Shown: positions 45,101-53,582, counted from the stretch's first letter. The stretch: 64,000 nucleotides of DNA from Cognatundibacterium crateris (GCF_010078235.1 NZ_JAABOS010000003.1:62001-126000), one strand, 5' to 3'. A program made the numbers and translations. Notes: generated by a model not told the origin, from the letters alone.

Positions 45101-45840
45101 AAACCATACAGTTTATCGTTGAGCGCGCCCACGTCGGTAACATCTACATCAACCGTAATATCGTTGGTGCAGTGGTCGGCGTGCAGCCTTTTGGTGGTGA
45201 AGGCAAATCCGGTACCGGTCCAAAGGCAGGTGGTCCGCTCTACCTCAAGCGTTTGCAACGCCAGGCAGCGCTTGGCTTAGGTGGCCATACTGTGTACGAG
45301 CGTCAAGTGCCTGCCAGCCTCAGTGCCTTCCTGGTCTGGGCCAAAGCGCAGGGCCTGAAGATCGCGGATCTGGGTGAACAATATGCGCATTACAGTCCTT
45401 ACAAAGTCACGATGTTATTGCCGGGGCCAACTGGTGAGCGCAATACCCTGTCCTTCGCACCGCGCGGTCAAATTTTCTGTGCGGCGACCAGCACCGAGGG
45501 CTTGCTGAATCAGATCGCTGCGACGCTGGCAACGGGCAATACACCTGCCATGCCAGCCGCCGTAGCCAAGCTGTTGCCGGCCCATTTCCCGGCTGAACTG
45601 CAGGCATTGATCAAGACTCAGGAGGCGGAACAAACGGCTGCGCAGATCGCTCTGGTAGAAGGTGGCTTGCTGCATGATTATAAAACCCGCTTTGCTACAT
45701 TGGATGGTGCAATCGTGTCAGTGATAGAAACCAGTGAACACAGCGATATTCCTTTGTGGCGCCTGGTGGCTGAACGCGCGCTGTGTGTCAACACGACAGC
45801 AGCTGGCGGTAATGCGAGTCTGATGGCGATGGCGAGTTAA
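42184..45840 (+). CDS. putA: Bifunctional proline dehydrogenase / L-glutamate gamma-semialdehyde dehydrogenase PutA
   Basis: 1218 residues. A proline dehydrogenase barrel (about 200-500; GRGIKNGPGISVKLSALHPRYSRAQ, VQGYQKRCPFVIDYL, KFMIRLVKGAYWDAEIKRAQ) oxidises proline with FAD, and the product is channelled to the aldehyde dehydrogenase domain (about 600-1000) with SPWNFPLAIF, IAETGGQNAMIVDSS and catalytic Cys about 837 in SAGQRCSALR. A C-terminal domain of about 200 residues follows. There is no N-terminal ribbon-helix-helix, unlike the E. coli form of 1320 residues, so this protein does not repress its own gene. It is followed by a strong terminator. Confidence 0.96.
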   Translation: MIATHSPDSSAPFSALQAELLPSQSTLRTAITAAYRRGETEAVQWLLSQINPQSSLQQNVAKLAHKLVSSVRTQRTRASGVDALMHEFSLSSEEGVALMCLAEALLRIPDHQTADRLIADKISKGDWAKHLGESPSLFVNAATWGLLITGKLVSTNSETGLGSALTRLIAKGGEPLIRKGVDLAMRMLGNQFVTGQTIEEALKNSQDNEKRGYRYSYDMLGEAALTAKDAAYYYQAYETAIHAIGKASAGRGIKNGPGISVKLSALHPRYSRAQRARTLDELLPLLKKLLLLAKQYNIGLNIDAEETDRLELSLDLMEALAFDPDLKGFEGIGFVVQGYQKRCPFVIDYLVDLARRSGSKFMIRLVKGAYWDAEIKRAQVDGLSDYPVYTRKVYTDLSYLTCAQKLLAATDVIYPQFATHNALTLSTIYTWAQQAGVTDYEFQCLHGMGETLYDQVVGKDNLDKPCRIYAPVGSHQTLLAYLVRRLLENGANSSFVNQIVDENVSIDTLIADPIAISRELGGQPHKGIALPRDLFGKERKNSAGLDFSNEITLQEVSAHFEQSVHLTQIAGPLLAVDSSASSSRPIFNPANLKDKVGAVIEANSTDVQHALHAAHAYALDWQTTAPSVRAAALHRAADLLEQQTLDFMALAIREAGKSLPNAVAEVREAVDFLRYYAAQVESQPQTQALGPVVCISPWNFPLAIFIGEVSAALAAGNVVLAKPAEQTPLIAYRAVQLMHEAGIPRAALQFLPGTGEIVGAELVADHRVRGVIFTGSTEVAQIINRTLAKRAVAEGIDIPLIAETGGQNAMIVDSSALPEQVVNDVLSSAFDSAGQRCSALRVLCLQEDIADKTIEMLHGAMQELRIGQTDRLATDIGPVIDAEAQKNLQTHIDQMRHKAKSFYTLNLQNSCADGTFVAPAVLEIADLSDLKKEVFGPVLHVLRFKRDQLGNLIDQINGTGFGLTLGVHSRIDETIQFIVERAHVGNIYINRNIVGAVVGVQPFGGEGKSGTGPKAGGPLYLKRLQRQAALGLGGHTVYERQVPASLSAFLVWAKAQGLKIADLGEQYAHYSPYKVTMLLPGPTGERNTLSFAPRGQIFCAATSTEGLLNQIAATLATGNTPAMPAAVAKLLPAHFPAELQALIKTQEAEQTAAQIALVEGGLLHDYKTRFATLDGAIVSVIETSEHSDIPLWRLVAERALCVNTTAAGGNASLMAMAS

Positions 45841-45905
45841 TGACGCATTGCCTTACTCACGATATGCGCCTGATGGTGCATGTCGTGAGGCAGCATCAAG
45901 TAATC

Positions 45906-45936
45906 CCCGGCTTTCTATCAGCCGGGTTTTTTTTTC
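45906..45936 (+). terminator. Terminator of putA
   Basis: CCCGGCT (45906-45912) and AGCCGGG (45920-45926) form a 7-bp stem with a 7-base loop, followed by nine T. A short open frame across this region is not a gene. Confidence 0.88.
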
Positions 45937-46062
45937 GGCGGTCGCAATATGAATACGATACAGAGATGATGTTGTCATTGAATGAAAACGATTGTCACAC
46001 ATTGCTATTGAGGAATGATTGTCATGGAATAATCAGCGTGTATTTTTCATGAGGATTACAGC

Positions 46063-46641
46063 ATGCATATCGCGCTCAGAGTACTGACCACAGCAGCACT
46101 ATTCGTGGCTGTCACAGCCTGTAGTACCCCTCCACCGCCAGCAGCACCGGCTACACCGGTATTGCCGGTGGCTCAGTTAGAACGTGGAGTACAGATCGTT
46201 TTGCCTGACACAGTCTTGTTTGAATCCGGCAAAGCAGAAATTCACAACGGGCAGGCACAGGCTTATCTGGAGCGTATCGCTTATCTGCTCACCACCAAAA
46301 CAAGTAAGATTGTGTCAGTTGAAGGGCACACCGATAACATCGGCAGCGCAACGTTCAATCAGAAATTATCCGAACAGCGTGCACTCGCAGTCAAAAAAGT
46401 TTTGCTCGAACTGAAGGTACCGGAGCAACGCATGTCTACGGTCGGCTATTCTTATCTGCATCCGGTTGCATCCAATACGACGGAAGAGGGGCGCAAATTT
46501 AACCGCCGTACAGAAATCATCATTCTCGATGAGAAGCTGGAAAATATGACACAGGGAGAAGCAGCAAATACTTTTGAAGCTGCGTTCAGCCGTCTGAAAG
46601 GCCTGATTGACCAGGGCTTGTTGCAGGCACCGGAAAAATAG
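46063..46641 (+). CDS. OmpA-family lipoprotein
   Basis: 192 residues. A lipoprotein signal with lipobox VTAC (about 17-20) is followed by a proline-rich linker (STPPPPAAPATPVLPV) and an OmpA-like peptidoglycan-binding domain: FESGKAEI, VSVEGHTDNIGSATFNQKLSEQRALAVKKVL, and NRRTEII. These proteins tether the outer membrane to the cell wall. The gene is followed after 9 bases by a patatin gene, probably in the same transcript. A stretch of unusual AT-rich leader precedes it. Confidence 0.9.
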   Translation: MHIALRVLTTAALFVAVTACSTPPPPAAPATPVLPVAQLERGVQIVLPDTVLFESGKAEIHNGQAQAYLERIAYLLTTKTSKIVSVEGHTDNIGSATFNQKLSEQRALAVKKVLLELKVPEQRMSTVGYSYLHPVASNTTEEGRKFNRRTEIIILDEKLENMTQGEAANTFEAAFSRLKGLIDQGLLQAPEK

Positions 46642-46650
46642 AAAGCTGGC

Positions 46651-47532
46651 ATGAACTCACAAATGAAACGACGCTTAATGCTGGCAATGGGAGCGGGATT
46701 GCCTTTGATGAGTCGGGCTGCTCAGAAAAATGTGAGCACTACAGGTCCTGCGGCAAGTCGTCCTGCCAGACTGGGCCTGGCGCTGGGCGGCGGATCCGCA
46801 CGTGGCTTTGCTCATATTGGCGTGATTCAGGCATTGGAAAAACATAAAATCCGTCCTGATCTGGTGGTCGGAACCAGCGCCGGCAGCATTATCGGCGCAT
46901 TTTTTGCCGCCGGATTCAGTGGTACGCAAATGGAAGAAGTCGCATTGAAAATCCGTGACTTTGAAATTGCCGATATCTCAGCCGGTTCTAAACGTGGCAT
47001 GGTAGTGGGTAATGCCCTGCAAACCCTGGTCAATCAATATTTACAGAATAAGCCCATAGAGAGCTTCGCAACTCCATTCTGTGCGGTGGCGACCAATCTG
47101 GTCAGCGGCAAAATCCAGCTATTCCGGAGTGGGAATGCGGGCTTTGCTGTACGTGCTTCCTGCAGCATGCCTGGTGTCTTTATCCCTGCCCGTCTCGGAG
47201 CGGACGAATATGTCGATGGCGGGCTGATCAGCCCGCTACCCGTGGTTGCTGCGAAAAAACTGGGGGCGGACTATGTGATCGCGGTAGATGTCAGCGCACC
47301 GTCAGAAAATGTGAATCTGCACGGTATGTTTGAATTGCTGATGCAGTCATTTGACATCATGGGGCAGTCCTTGATACGGATGGAATCAGAAAAAGCAGAT
47401 ATCGTTATTCATCCTGACCTCAGAAAATTTTCCAGCACCGATTTTCAGTTAAGGCGGGAATTGATTGCGGCTGGCTATCAGGCTGGATTACAGGCTATTC
47501 CGCAAATTAAGGCGGCGTTGGCAAAAGACTGA
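46651..47532 (+). CDS. Patatin-like phospholipase
   Basis: 293 residues of the RssA/patatin family. The catalytic Ser-Asp dyad is visible: Ser in GTSAGS (about residue 76) and Asp in VDGG (about 190). The oxyanion motif is LGLALGGGSARGFAHIGV. A twin-arginine-like or Sec-like start (MNSQMKRRLMLAMGAGLPLMSRA) suggests export. It is only 9 bases after the OmpA-like gene, so both are likely co-transcribed. Likely a membrane-lipid hydrolase; substrate unknown. Confidence 0.92.
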   Translation: MNSQMKRRLMLAMGAGLPLMSRAAQKNVSTTGPAASRPARLGLALGGGSARGFAHIGVIQALEKHKIRPDLVVGTSAGSIIGAFFAAGFSGTQMEEVALKIRDFEIADISAGSKRGMVVGNALQTLVNQYLQNKPIESFATPFCAVATNLVSGKIQLFRSGNAGFAVRASCSMPGVFIPARLGADEYVDGGLISPLPVVAAKKLGADYVIAVDVSAPSENVNLHGMFELLMQSFDIMGQSLIRMESEKADIVIHPDLRKFSSTDFQLRRELIAAGYQAGLQAIPQIKAALAKD

Positions 47533-47595
47533 TTGTTGTCTGTCAGGTTTCCGTGGCAGGATACGACTAAGTGCAGACAATCACCGAGGTTTGCT

Positions 47596-48123
47596 ATGTC
47601 TATCACCACCATTCGCCACATCATCAGTAACAGCCTGCGCTGTATAGCGCTTGTAGTCATGTTGCTCCAGTCCGCGCCGGCCAGCGCCAAAGAACCGCTG
47701 ATTGCTCAGTTCCAGCTGCAGGATAATGCGGGTCAGCGTATCGACAGTAGTCAGTTTGCCGGAAAAACGCTGTTAGTCAGCTTCTTCACTTCTGGCTGTA
47801 ATCTGTGTGCACGCGACTTTCGCTTAATGCGTGAATTTTATGTTGGCAACGCAAAGCGTAATTTTGTACAGATAGGCATCAGCCTTGACCAGAACCGTCA
47901 GGATTTCGATACCTACCAACAGCTGGTCAAACTGGCTGTCCCGGCCGATCAGCGTTTCCCTGTGTACTGGCGTAATGCGCCGGGTCACAAGGATAATTTT
48001 GGTGTGATACAGAACCAGCCTACGCACTTTGTGATCAGCGCCAAAGGACAAATCGTCTGGAAACGGGAAGGCTCGTTTCAGGCCGAAGACTGGGATAACT
48101 TATGGGAAGCGCTGGGTAACTGA
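47596..48123 (+). CDS. Periplasmic thioredoxin-fold protein (SCO1/TlpA-like)
   Basis: About 175 residues from the ATG at 47596. The start contains a signal peptide (CIALVVMLLQSAPASA). The core DNAGQRIDSSQFAGKTLLVSFFTSGCNLCARDFRLMREFY is a thioredoxin fold with a CxxC-like pair CNLC, found in SCO1/SenC and redoxin-type proteins. The C-terminal NQPTHFVISAKGQIVWKREG completes the fold. It may reduce thiols or deliver copper in the cell envelope; the sequence does not discriminate. Start chosen with AGG a few bases upstream. Confidence 0.82.
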   Translation: MSITTIRHIISNSLRCIALVVMLLQSAPASAKEPLIAQFQLQDNAGQRIDSSQFAGKTLLVSFFTSGCNLCARDFRLMREFYVGNAKRNFVQIGISLDQNRQDFDTYQQLVKLAVPADQRFPVYWRNAPGHKDNFGVIQNQPTHFVISAKGQIVWKREGSFQAEDWDNLWEALGN

Positions 48124-48141
48124 GCGTTTCGCAGCAATCGC

Positions 48142-48915
48142 CTACAGTTCTATCGGCAGGCTCCAGCTGCCGGGAATCACATCGTGCCGCACGATAGCGC
48201 GCAACTGATGGCGTCTGGCGATACTGTCCGGACTCCAGGTACTGTCCCAGCCCGGTGGATAACTGAGTTCAAACACCTGCTCTGCCTGGCGCGCCCGCAT
48301 CGGCATCACTGGCAAGAAATAAGGCAATGGGGCGGTCGGTGTATCTGCACCCAGACTATAGGCATAGCCTGGTAATAAGGCATCACAAACGCCGGAGAAC
48401 CAGGCTGTATGATCCTCATCCCTGCCCAGCGCCTGCGCCAGTCCAGCCGGATCAAAGCGGGCCAGAGCAGCGATCAGTTCGGCAGTGCTGGCACCGGGCA
48501 AATCGCCCCAACCCATGACAGGGTTAAAAATATAATCGGCGCCGGAACCATACCAGCCTTCGCGTAAAGGGCGCTGCATCCAGTTGCGGTTGCCTGTGAA
48601 TAAGTGCCAGCGCCAGTGCAAGCCGGAAGCTTTCGGCCAGCTGTACAGATAAAGACGTTGATAGCCAGCCCGATGTAATTCCCTGACCATGGCCATGAGA
48701 CGCGCATGTGGCATCCGTTCCGGTGGATCGCGCCGGAACAGGATAGGCTCGCCATCAGCGAACTGTACTTCGTCGCTGGATAAATTCAGGTCTAGTACTC
48801 TTTTCTCATCACCAAAGCGAGCGCTGACCCAGCCAGTCAGCAAGTTGACGGCTGTCAGTACGCCAAAACCTCGATGGCGTTGAAAAATAACAGTGCCTGG
48901 TGCAATAACTTTCAT
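48142..48915 (-). CDS. Hypothetical cytoplasmic protein with a small N-terminal beta-barrel
   Basis: 257 residues that I do not recognise. The N-terminal 65 residues (GTVIFQRHRGFGVLTAVNLLTGWVSARFGDEKRVLDL) look like a CarD/Tudor-type small beta domain. The rest is rich in tryptophan, tyrosine and proline (LYSWPKASGLHWRWHLFTGNRNW, YFLPVMPMRARQ, SYPPGWDSTWSP), suggesting a compact globular protein. No membrane segment or signal peptide is seen. It is divergent from the asparaginase-like gene. No function is assigned. Confidence 0.6.
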   Translation of the reverse strand: MKVIAPGTVIFQRHRGFGVLTAVNLLTGWVSARFGDEKRVLDLNLSSDEVQFADGEPILFRRDPPERMPHARLMAMVRELHRAGYQRLYLYSWPKASGLHWRWHLFTGNRNWMQRPLREGWYGSGADYIFNPVMGWGDLPGASTAELIAALARFDPAGLAQALGRDEDHTAWFSGVCDALLPGYAYSLGADTPTAPLPYFLPVMPMRARQAEQVFELSYPPGWDSTWSPDSIARRHQLRAIVRHDVIPGSWSLPIEL

Positions 48916-49003
48916 CAGTCAGACTTTCCTAACAAACGTTTCAGTTTAGCAGCTTTCGGTGCATGCGTTGGCAGGCTACAATGGCTGCATTACCTCCTCA
49001 CTC

Positions 49004-49501
49004 ATGACTAAAAATATGACCTTACGCATCTTAGCCACCGGTGGCACCTTTGATAAACACTATGATGAAATCGCTGGCAAACTCAGCTTTTCGGCCAGCC
49101 ATTTGCCTGAAGTGCTGCAACGCGCGCGCCTGACCGTGCCGGTTGCGCTGGAAGTCTGCATGCTCATGGATTCACTCGACATGGATGACAGCCATCGTCA
49201 GACTATTTTGTCCGCCTGCCAGAACGCGACAGAGAATGCGATCGTGATTATTCATGGTACCGATACCATGCGTGAGACCGCTGAAGTCCTGGGCGCAGCA
49301 AATCTCGGTAAAACCATCGTGTTCACCGGCGCCATGATTCCTTACGAAATCGCTAATTCAGATGCCTTCTTCAACCTGGGCTTTGCCTGTGCTGCCGCGC
49401 AGTTGCTGCCGCCCGGCGTGCATGTTGCGATGAATGGCAAGGTCTTCCCCTGGAATGACGTGCAAAAAAACCGTACAGCTGGCGTGTTTGTAAATAAATA
49501 A
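49004..49501 (+). CDS. Single-domain asparaginase-like protein
   Basis: About 165 residues covering only the N-terminal domain of type I/II L-asparaginases. ILATGGTFDK carries the catalytic threonine (TGGT) and IIHGTDTMRETAEVL the second (HGTDT). Residues TVPVALEVCMLMDSLDMDD and FTGAMIPYEIANSDAFFNLGFA complete the domain. The C-terminal domain and linker are absent, yet the gene ends normally. Short proteins of this kind exist in other proteobacteria. Whether it has activity alone is unknown. The start is ambiguous (ATG at 49004 or 49016). Confidence 0.82.
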   Translation: MTKNMTLRILATGGTFDKHYDEIAGKLSFSASHLPEVLQRARLTVPVALEVCMLMDSLDMDDSHRQTILSACQNATENAIVIIHGTDTMRETAEVLGAANLGKTIVFTGAMIPYEIANSDAFFNLGFACAAAQLLPPGVHVAMNGKVFPWNDVQKNRTAGVFVNK

Positions 49502-49559
49502 TCTGGCACCGCGGTGCTGGCTAAAGCACCGCAAATTGAAGTCCGAATTTGGGAAATGT

Positions 49560-50063
49560 ATGCAACTGTTGAAAACCTTACTCGCATCCGCCCTGCTCAG
49601 CATATCGGCATTGGCGAGCGCCGCTGACACCCGTTTTGACAGCTTTTATTTTTTTCAGCCGGAATCGGTATTACAGGAAAAAGGGGTGAATGTTGACAGT
49701 CTGGGCCGCTATACGCGTGCGGTGCAGACACAAATTTACAAATCACTCAAAAACGTCAAATTACCAGCCAGCTCAGGTTATCTGGTGATTGCCATCCGTT
49801 CGGATGAGGAAGTCGCGACCTGGCTGGATATGAAGCCTGTCGTGCATGAATACTATGATAATCAGATTTATGAAGTCGTCAAAAATTTGCAACCGCCGCA
49901 GATAAAAAAAGGCATTTTTGTATTCGCGATCAAGATGGCGATCGACACGCCGGTACACACAAAAAAATCTATCCCGAATCCGCCAGGCTGGGATGATGCA
50001 CGAAAAAAATTGGCTGACCCCGGCAGCATAGAGCATTTGGTATTGTCACTCTGGCCGGAGTGA
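49560..50063 (+). CDS. Secreted protein of unknown family
   Basis: About 167 residues from the ATG at 49560. A signal peptide (LLKTLLASALLSISALASA) is followed by a globular region: DTRFDSFYFFQPESVLQEKGVNVDSLGRYTRAV, then SGYLVIAIRSDEEVATWLDMKP and IFVFAIKMAIDTP, ending in NPPGWDDARKKLADPGSIEHLVLSLWPE. I recognise no domain. It follows the asparaginase-domain gene by 58 bases in the same direction and may be in the same unit. It probably acts in the periplasm. Confidence 0.6.
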   Translation: MQLLKTLLASALLSISALASAADTRFDSFYFFQPESVLQEKGVNVDSLGRYTRAVQTQIYKSLKNVKLPASSGYLVIAIRSDEEVATWLDMKPVVHEYYDNQIYEVVKNLQPPQIKKGIFVFAIKMAIDTPVHTKKSIPNPPGWDDARKKLADPGSIEHLVLSLWPE

Positions 50064-50254
50064 TCAAGGCTCAACCTGGATACGATGCCGAAACCATTGC
50101 CATGCTAGTAATTGTATTGGTGTTGTCATTAAGCATGATTTGATTTTTTGTTTCCCTTGATCTATGTTCAAATAAGGATGCTGAAGTAATTCAGCATCGC
50201 TAATCTCTGTTTCCCCCCGTCTCTCTTGCTGTATTCCTTTACAAGGAGCAGAAC

Positions 50255-51109
50255 ATGGCAAAGTCGCTTCAGTTCCTGACATCGCAATTCGTGCATATCT
50301 TGCAGGGTACATCGCGATGGAGCAGGCGGCAGGGGGTTCTGGCGTTCGTGCTGGCGTTGTGGGCGGCACAGGTGATGGCGCTCCCTGTAACACCGGTTGA
50401 ACTGACTATCTACACCGAAGACTGGCCACCGGTCAGTTTCAAGAATGGTGACAAACTGGATGGCATGGCGGTTGAACTGGTGCAGGCCTTACAGAAAAAA
50501 ATTGGCAGCAGTGCAACGATACAACTGGTTCCCTGGAACCGCGGTTATAAGGCTTTGCTGGAAGAACCGAATGTGTTGCTATTCACCGTGGGACGCTCAG
50601 AAGAACGTGAAAAGATCATGACCTTGCTTGGCCCGGTTGCGGTTTCCCGTACAGTTTTGTACACCCGTAAGGGCAATGCCGCGCGTTTACAAAGCCTGGG
50701 CGATGACATTTATCAGGTCGCAGTTGGTGCCTACCGCGGTAGTATTTTTGCCGATGCAGCGGTGAAAAAAGGATTCCAGACATTGGATCTGGCTGCTACT
50801 TCGCAGGTGGTGGCAAAGATGCTGATGATGGGCAGATTTGAATTGTGGTCAGATGGTAGCGTGGTTGTTCCCAGTGTCTTGAAAGATATCGGCTACTCAA
50901 TACAAGATGTCGAGCGCGTGATGGTGCTGGATAGCCTGGAATTGTATCTGGCGTTTTCGCCAAAAACACCTTTGAGCACAATCAGAGTTTGGGAAGATGC
51001 TTTAAGACAGATGAAAAAAGAAGGCAGCTTTCAGAAAATTCACCAGAAATGGCTGCCGGGTGAAACCGCGCCGGCCGAAACGCTAAGACTGGGTCTGACA
51101 GGTAATTGA
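50255..51109 (+). CDS. Periplasmic binding-protein-like sensor (SBP_bac_3)
   Basis: 284 residues. A long N-terminal extension and signal peptide (GVLAFVLALWAAQVMA) precede a type II binding fold: VELTIYTEDWPPVSFKNGDKLDGMAVELVQALQKKIG, EEPNVLLFTVGRSEEREKIMTLLGPV, then a C-terminal DALRQMKKEGSFQKIHQKWLPG. It resembles amino-acid receptors but no ABC transporter genes adjoin. The next gene is a membrane diguanylate cyclase, so this protein may deliver a ligand signal to it. The ATG follows ACAAGGAGCAGAAC. Confidence 0.85.
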   Translation: MAKSLQFLTSQFVHILQGTSRWSRRQGVLAFVLALWAAQVMALPVTPVELTIYTEDWPPVSFKNGDKLDGMAVELVQALQKKIGSSATIQLVPWNRGYKALLEEPNVLLFTVGRSEEREKIMTLLGPVAVSRTVLYTRKGNAARLQSLGDDIYQVAVGAYRGSIFADAAVKKGFQTLDLAATSQVVAKMLMMGRFELWSDGSVVVPSVLKDIGYSIQDVERVMVLDSLELYLAFSPKTPLSTIRVWEDALRQMKKEGSFQKIHQKWLPGETAPAETLRLGLTGN

Positions 51110-51398
51110 TCCAAACACAGTTGTACGCAGAATTCCATCCTTTGTACGCGATGTCCACGGGCACCGAATTTCTGCGGTGTACGCTGGCTATTTTTCTCAT
51201 TCTTGTTTACCATAAAATGGAAACCTAATTTCCAAATGTGTTTGGATTTTTCAAGCATGTTTGGATAAAAATAGTTTTTCCTACCCCAAGTTTTATTCTT
51301 AAAATAAAATCCTGGACAAGTGAATTTTTCGAAAAGGATGCCATTGTTAAAATGGATAATAAGGATTTTGTCTATCGTAAGTGTATGGGGAACAGAGG

Positions 51399-53582
51399 AT
51401 GATAAACGGCTGGAAATCAATTTTCTGCGGAACATTATCGCGGATTTTTCTCCTCCTTAAATTTGGACTTTTACTGGCTACCATACTCCCTTTACTGAGC
51501 ATCGGCATCACTAGCTACCAACAATACCAGCTGTCTATGCAGCGACAGGAATTGTTGATGATTTACCTGAAAGCGCTGGCAACCATGCAAGCGCTTTCTA
51601 CAGAGCGTGGTCCATCAAATATCCTGATTTCACAAGCGCCATTCCATACTTCGCCAGATCAGCTTGGTCTGGATCTAAGCAGAAAAAAAACCGATCAGCT
51701 GATGCTGGAATTATATGAGAAGATTAATCTGTCACCACATCAGATCAAACCTCAGTTGCTGAATTTTCTGGGAAAAACTCGCAGGCAATTGCAGATAGCC
51801 CGCAAAGATATCGATTTTTTCCGCGAACCGAAAAATGGAAAACCTGAGAATATCGGTGCAGTTATCGAAGAAATGCTCAGCGCGATGCCTCCGATTCAAT
51901 CCGTAGTGTATCTATTGGCAGAGAATTTGATTCTAAGTGCGCCTGAAGCTGCACCACTGACTATACAGATGGCATTGATCGCAGAATTAAGGGATAACGC
52001 GGGTAAGCTGGGATCTTTACTGGTACCTGCGCTGATTACCGGTCAAGAACTTAATCCCGTAAATCTGGCCCGTATCAATGAGACGCGCGGGCGTATCCTT
52101 CAGATCCATGAACAGACCAGACGATTGACACAACTACTTAGTCAATTTGGTCAGATTACACGCTCTTCAGAGCAGATGGAACAAGCTTATTTTCAGGCGG
52201 GACTGCAGCAGTATGACAAGCTGATTCACCAGATACAGTCGCATCAGGAACATGTGAACGCGAAGTCTTTCACTACAGATTATGTACTGGCGATGGACTC
52301 TATCGTCCTGTTCGGTGATGAGATTCAGAAATTAGCAGATGGAATGGCTTCAGATAAAGAAGCAGAAACATTGCTATCTTTATGCTGGACTGTAGAGCTG
52401 ATTATTGTCTTATTCGGTATCTCACTTTTCATGCTGACTTTTTTGAGACGCAGGATAGTAAAGCCCATCGAACAGGCCAGAATTTTTCTGAGTGAAGCGG
52501 TATCCGGACAAGCTCAGTCCGGACAAATGTCCTATCCCTATCAGGATGAAATGGGAGAATTATTTTCAGCAATACAAATAGCCAATCGTCAGCATCAGGA
52601 GCGCAATCAATTACTGTCCGAACGCAGTCAGTTAATCGATCAGTTACAAAAAGAAAAAGAAGTATATCAATCGATACTGGATAACACGCGCGATGTAATC
52701 TGGCTGTTTGACCTGGGAACGAAGAAGCTCTTGTTCGTGAGTCCATCTATTCAGACGGTCAGAGGTTGGAGTGTGGAAGAGGCAATGCAGGCTGATTTTT
52801 ATCAGCGAGCTGAATTCTCTGAAACATCGGCATTGCTGTACAAGGTGCTGGCAGACCATATTTCTTCGGGTATCAAGGAGGATACAACAATACGGGTACC
52901 TGTGATTGAAGTGGAAATGCCACATAAAAATGGTGAAATGGTACCGATAGAAATTTCAGGCTCTATCCTGATCGGTAAGGATGGCTCTGCCCGCTTTCTG
53001 GGTATCAGTCGCGATATCTCTTCGCGTAAAAAAAATGAAAATATAATTAAAAAGATGGCTTTCTTTGACAAGCTGACGGATTTACCAAACCGTCGCTATT
53101 TCGATGAGAAAGTAGAGAGTATGCTGCTTAAGGCGGAGCAGGAAAAGTCGCTGTTAGCGCTGGTGTTTATTGATCTGGATGATTTCAAGCCAGTCAACGA
53201 CAAATATGGTCATGAGGTAGGCGATGAATTGTTAAAAGCGGTAGCCGGGCGCTTACAAGCCTGTGTGCGCCAGAATGACTTCCCTGCCCGTCTGGGTGGC
53301 GATGAGTTTGTCGTCATCATGCCGGATTTGCAGGATGAGCAAGCAGCCAAAATCCTGGGTGAACGTCTGCGCGAAAGCATCTATCAGCCCTTCTCTCTTA
53401 GTGCCGCTGAACATCTGAAGATTTCCTGTTCCGTTGGTATCGCACTTTATCCCAAGCATGGAAAAACAGTGGCGGAGATTATCCGTCACAGCGATATCGC
53501 CATGTATGCGGCCAAGCGGGCCGGGCGCAACCGGATACATTTTTTTTCACCAGACATTAACGCTGGTACGAACCGGCCATAA
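51399..53582 (+). CDS. Membrane diguanylate cyclase with HAMP and PAS domains
   Basis: 727 residues. Membrane helix 1 (FGLLLATILPLLSIGI) starts a long periplasmic helical sensor (about 35-320), ended by helix 2 (LIIVLFGISLFMLTFL), HAMP (RRRIVKPIEQ), PAS (VIWLFDLGTKKLLFVSPSIQTVRGWS) and GGDEF (about 550-715). The catalytic RLGGDEFVV is near 631-639, preceded by DLDDFKPVNDKYGHEVGDELL; an intact site makes cyclic di-GMP. The periplasmic part is probably the ligand sensor, perhaps acting with the upstream binding protein. The ATG at 51399 has GGGGA 7 bases before it. Confidence 0.92.
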   Translation: MINGWKSIFCGTLSRIFLLLKFGLLLATILPLLSIGITSYQQYQLSMQRQELLMIYLKALATMQALSTERGPSNILISQAPFHTSPDQLGLDLSRKKTDQLMLELYEKINLSPHQIKPQLLNFLGKTRRQLQIARKDIDFFREPKNGKPENIGAVIEEMLSAMPPIQSVVYLLAENLILSAPEAAPLTIQMALIAELRDNAGKLGSLLVPALITGQELNPVNLARINETRGRILQIHEQTRRLTQLLSQFGQITRSSEQMEQAYFQAGLQQYDKLIHQIQSHQEHVNAKSFTTDYVLAMDSIVLFGDEIQKLADGMASDKEAETLLSLCWTVELIIVLFGISLFMLTFLRRRIVKPIEQARIFLSEAVSGQAQSGQMSYPYQDEMGELFSAIQIANRQHQERNQLLSERSQLIDQLQKEKEVYQSILDNTRDVIWLFDLGTKKLLFVSPSIQTVRGWSVEEAMQADFYQRAEFSETSALLYKVLADHISSGIKEDTTIRVPVIEVEMPHKNGEMVPIEISGSILIGKDGSARFLGISRDISSRKKNENIIKKMAFFDKLTDLPNRRYFDEKVESMLLKAEQEKSLLALVFIDLDDFKPVNDKYGHEVGDELLKAVAGRLQACVRQNDFPARLGGDEFVVIMPDLQDEQAAKILGERLRESIYQPFSLSAAEHLKISCSVGIALYPKHGKTVAEIIRHSDIAMYAAKRAGRNRIHFFSPDINAGTNRP

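Noticed and set aside
45990..46030. Possible Fur-like site upstream of the OmpA-like lipoprotein (GAATGATTGTCATGG)
   Set aside because: It is only partly similar to a Fur box, is AT-biased, and no iron-related gene follows.
45840..46052. 70-codon frame after putA
   Set aside because: It crosses the intrinsic terminator at 45906-45936, has no ribosome site of its own and its product resembles nothing.
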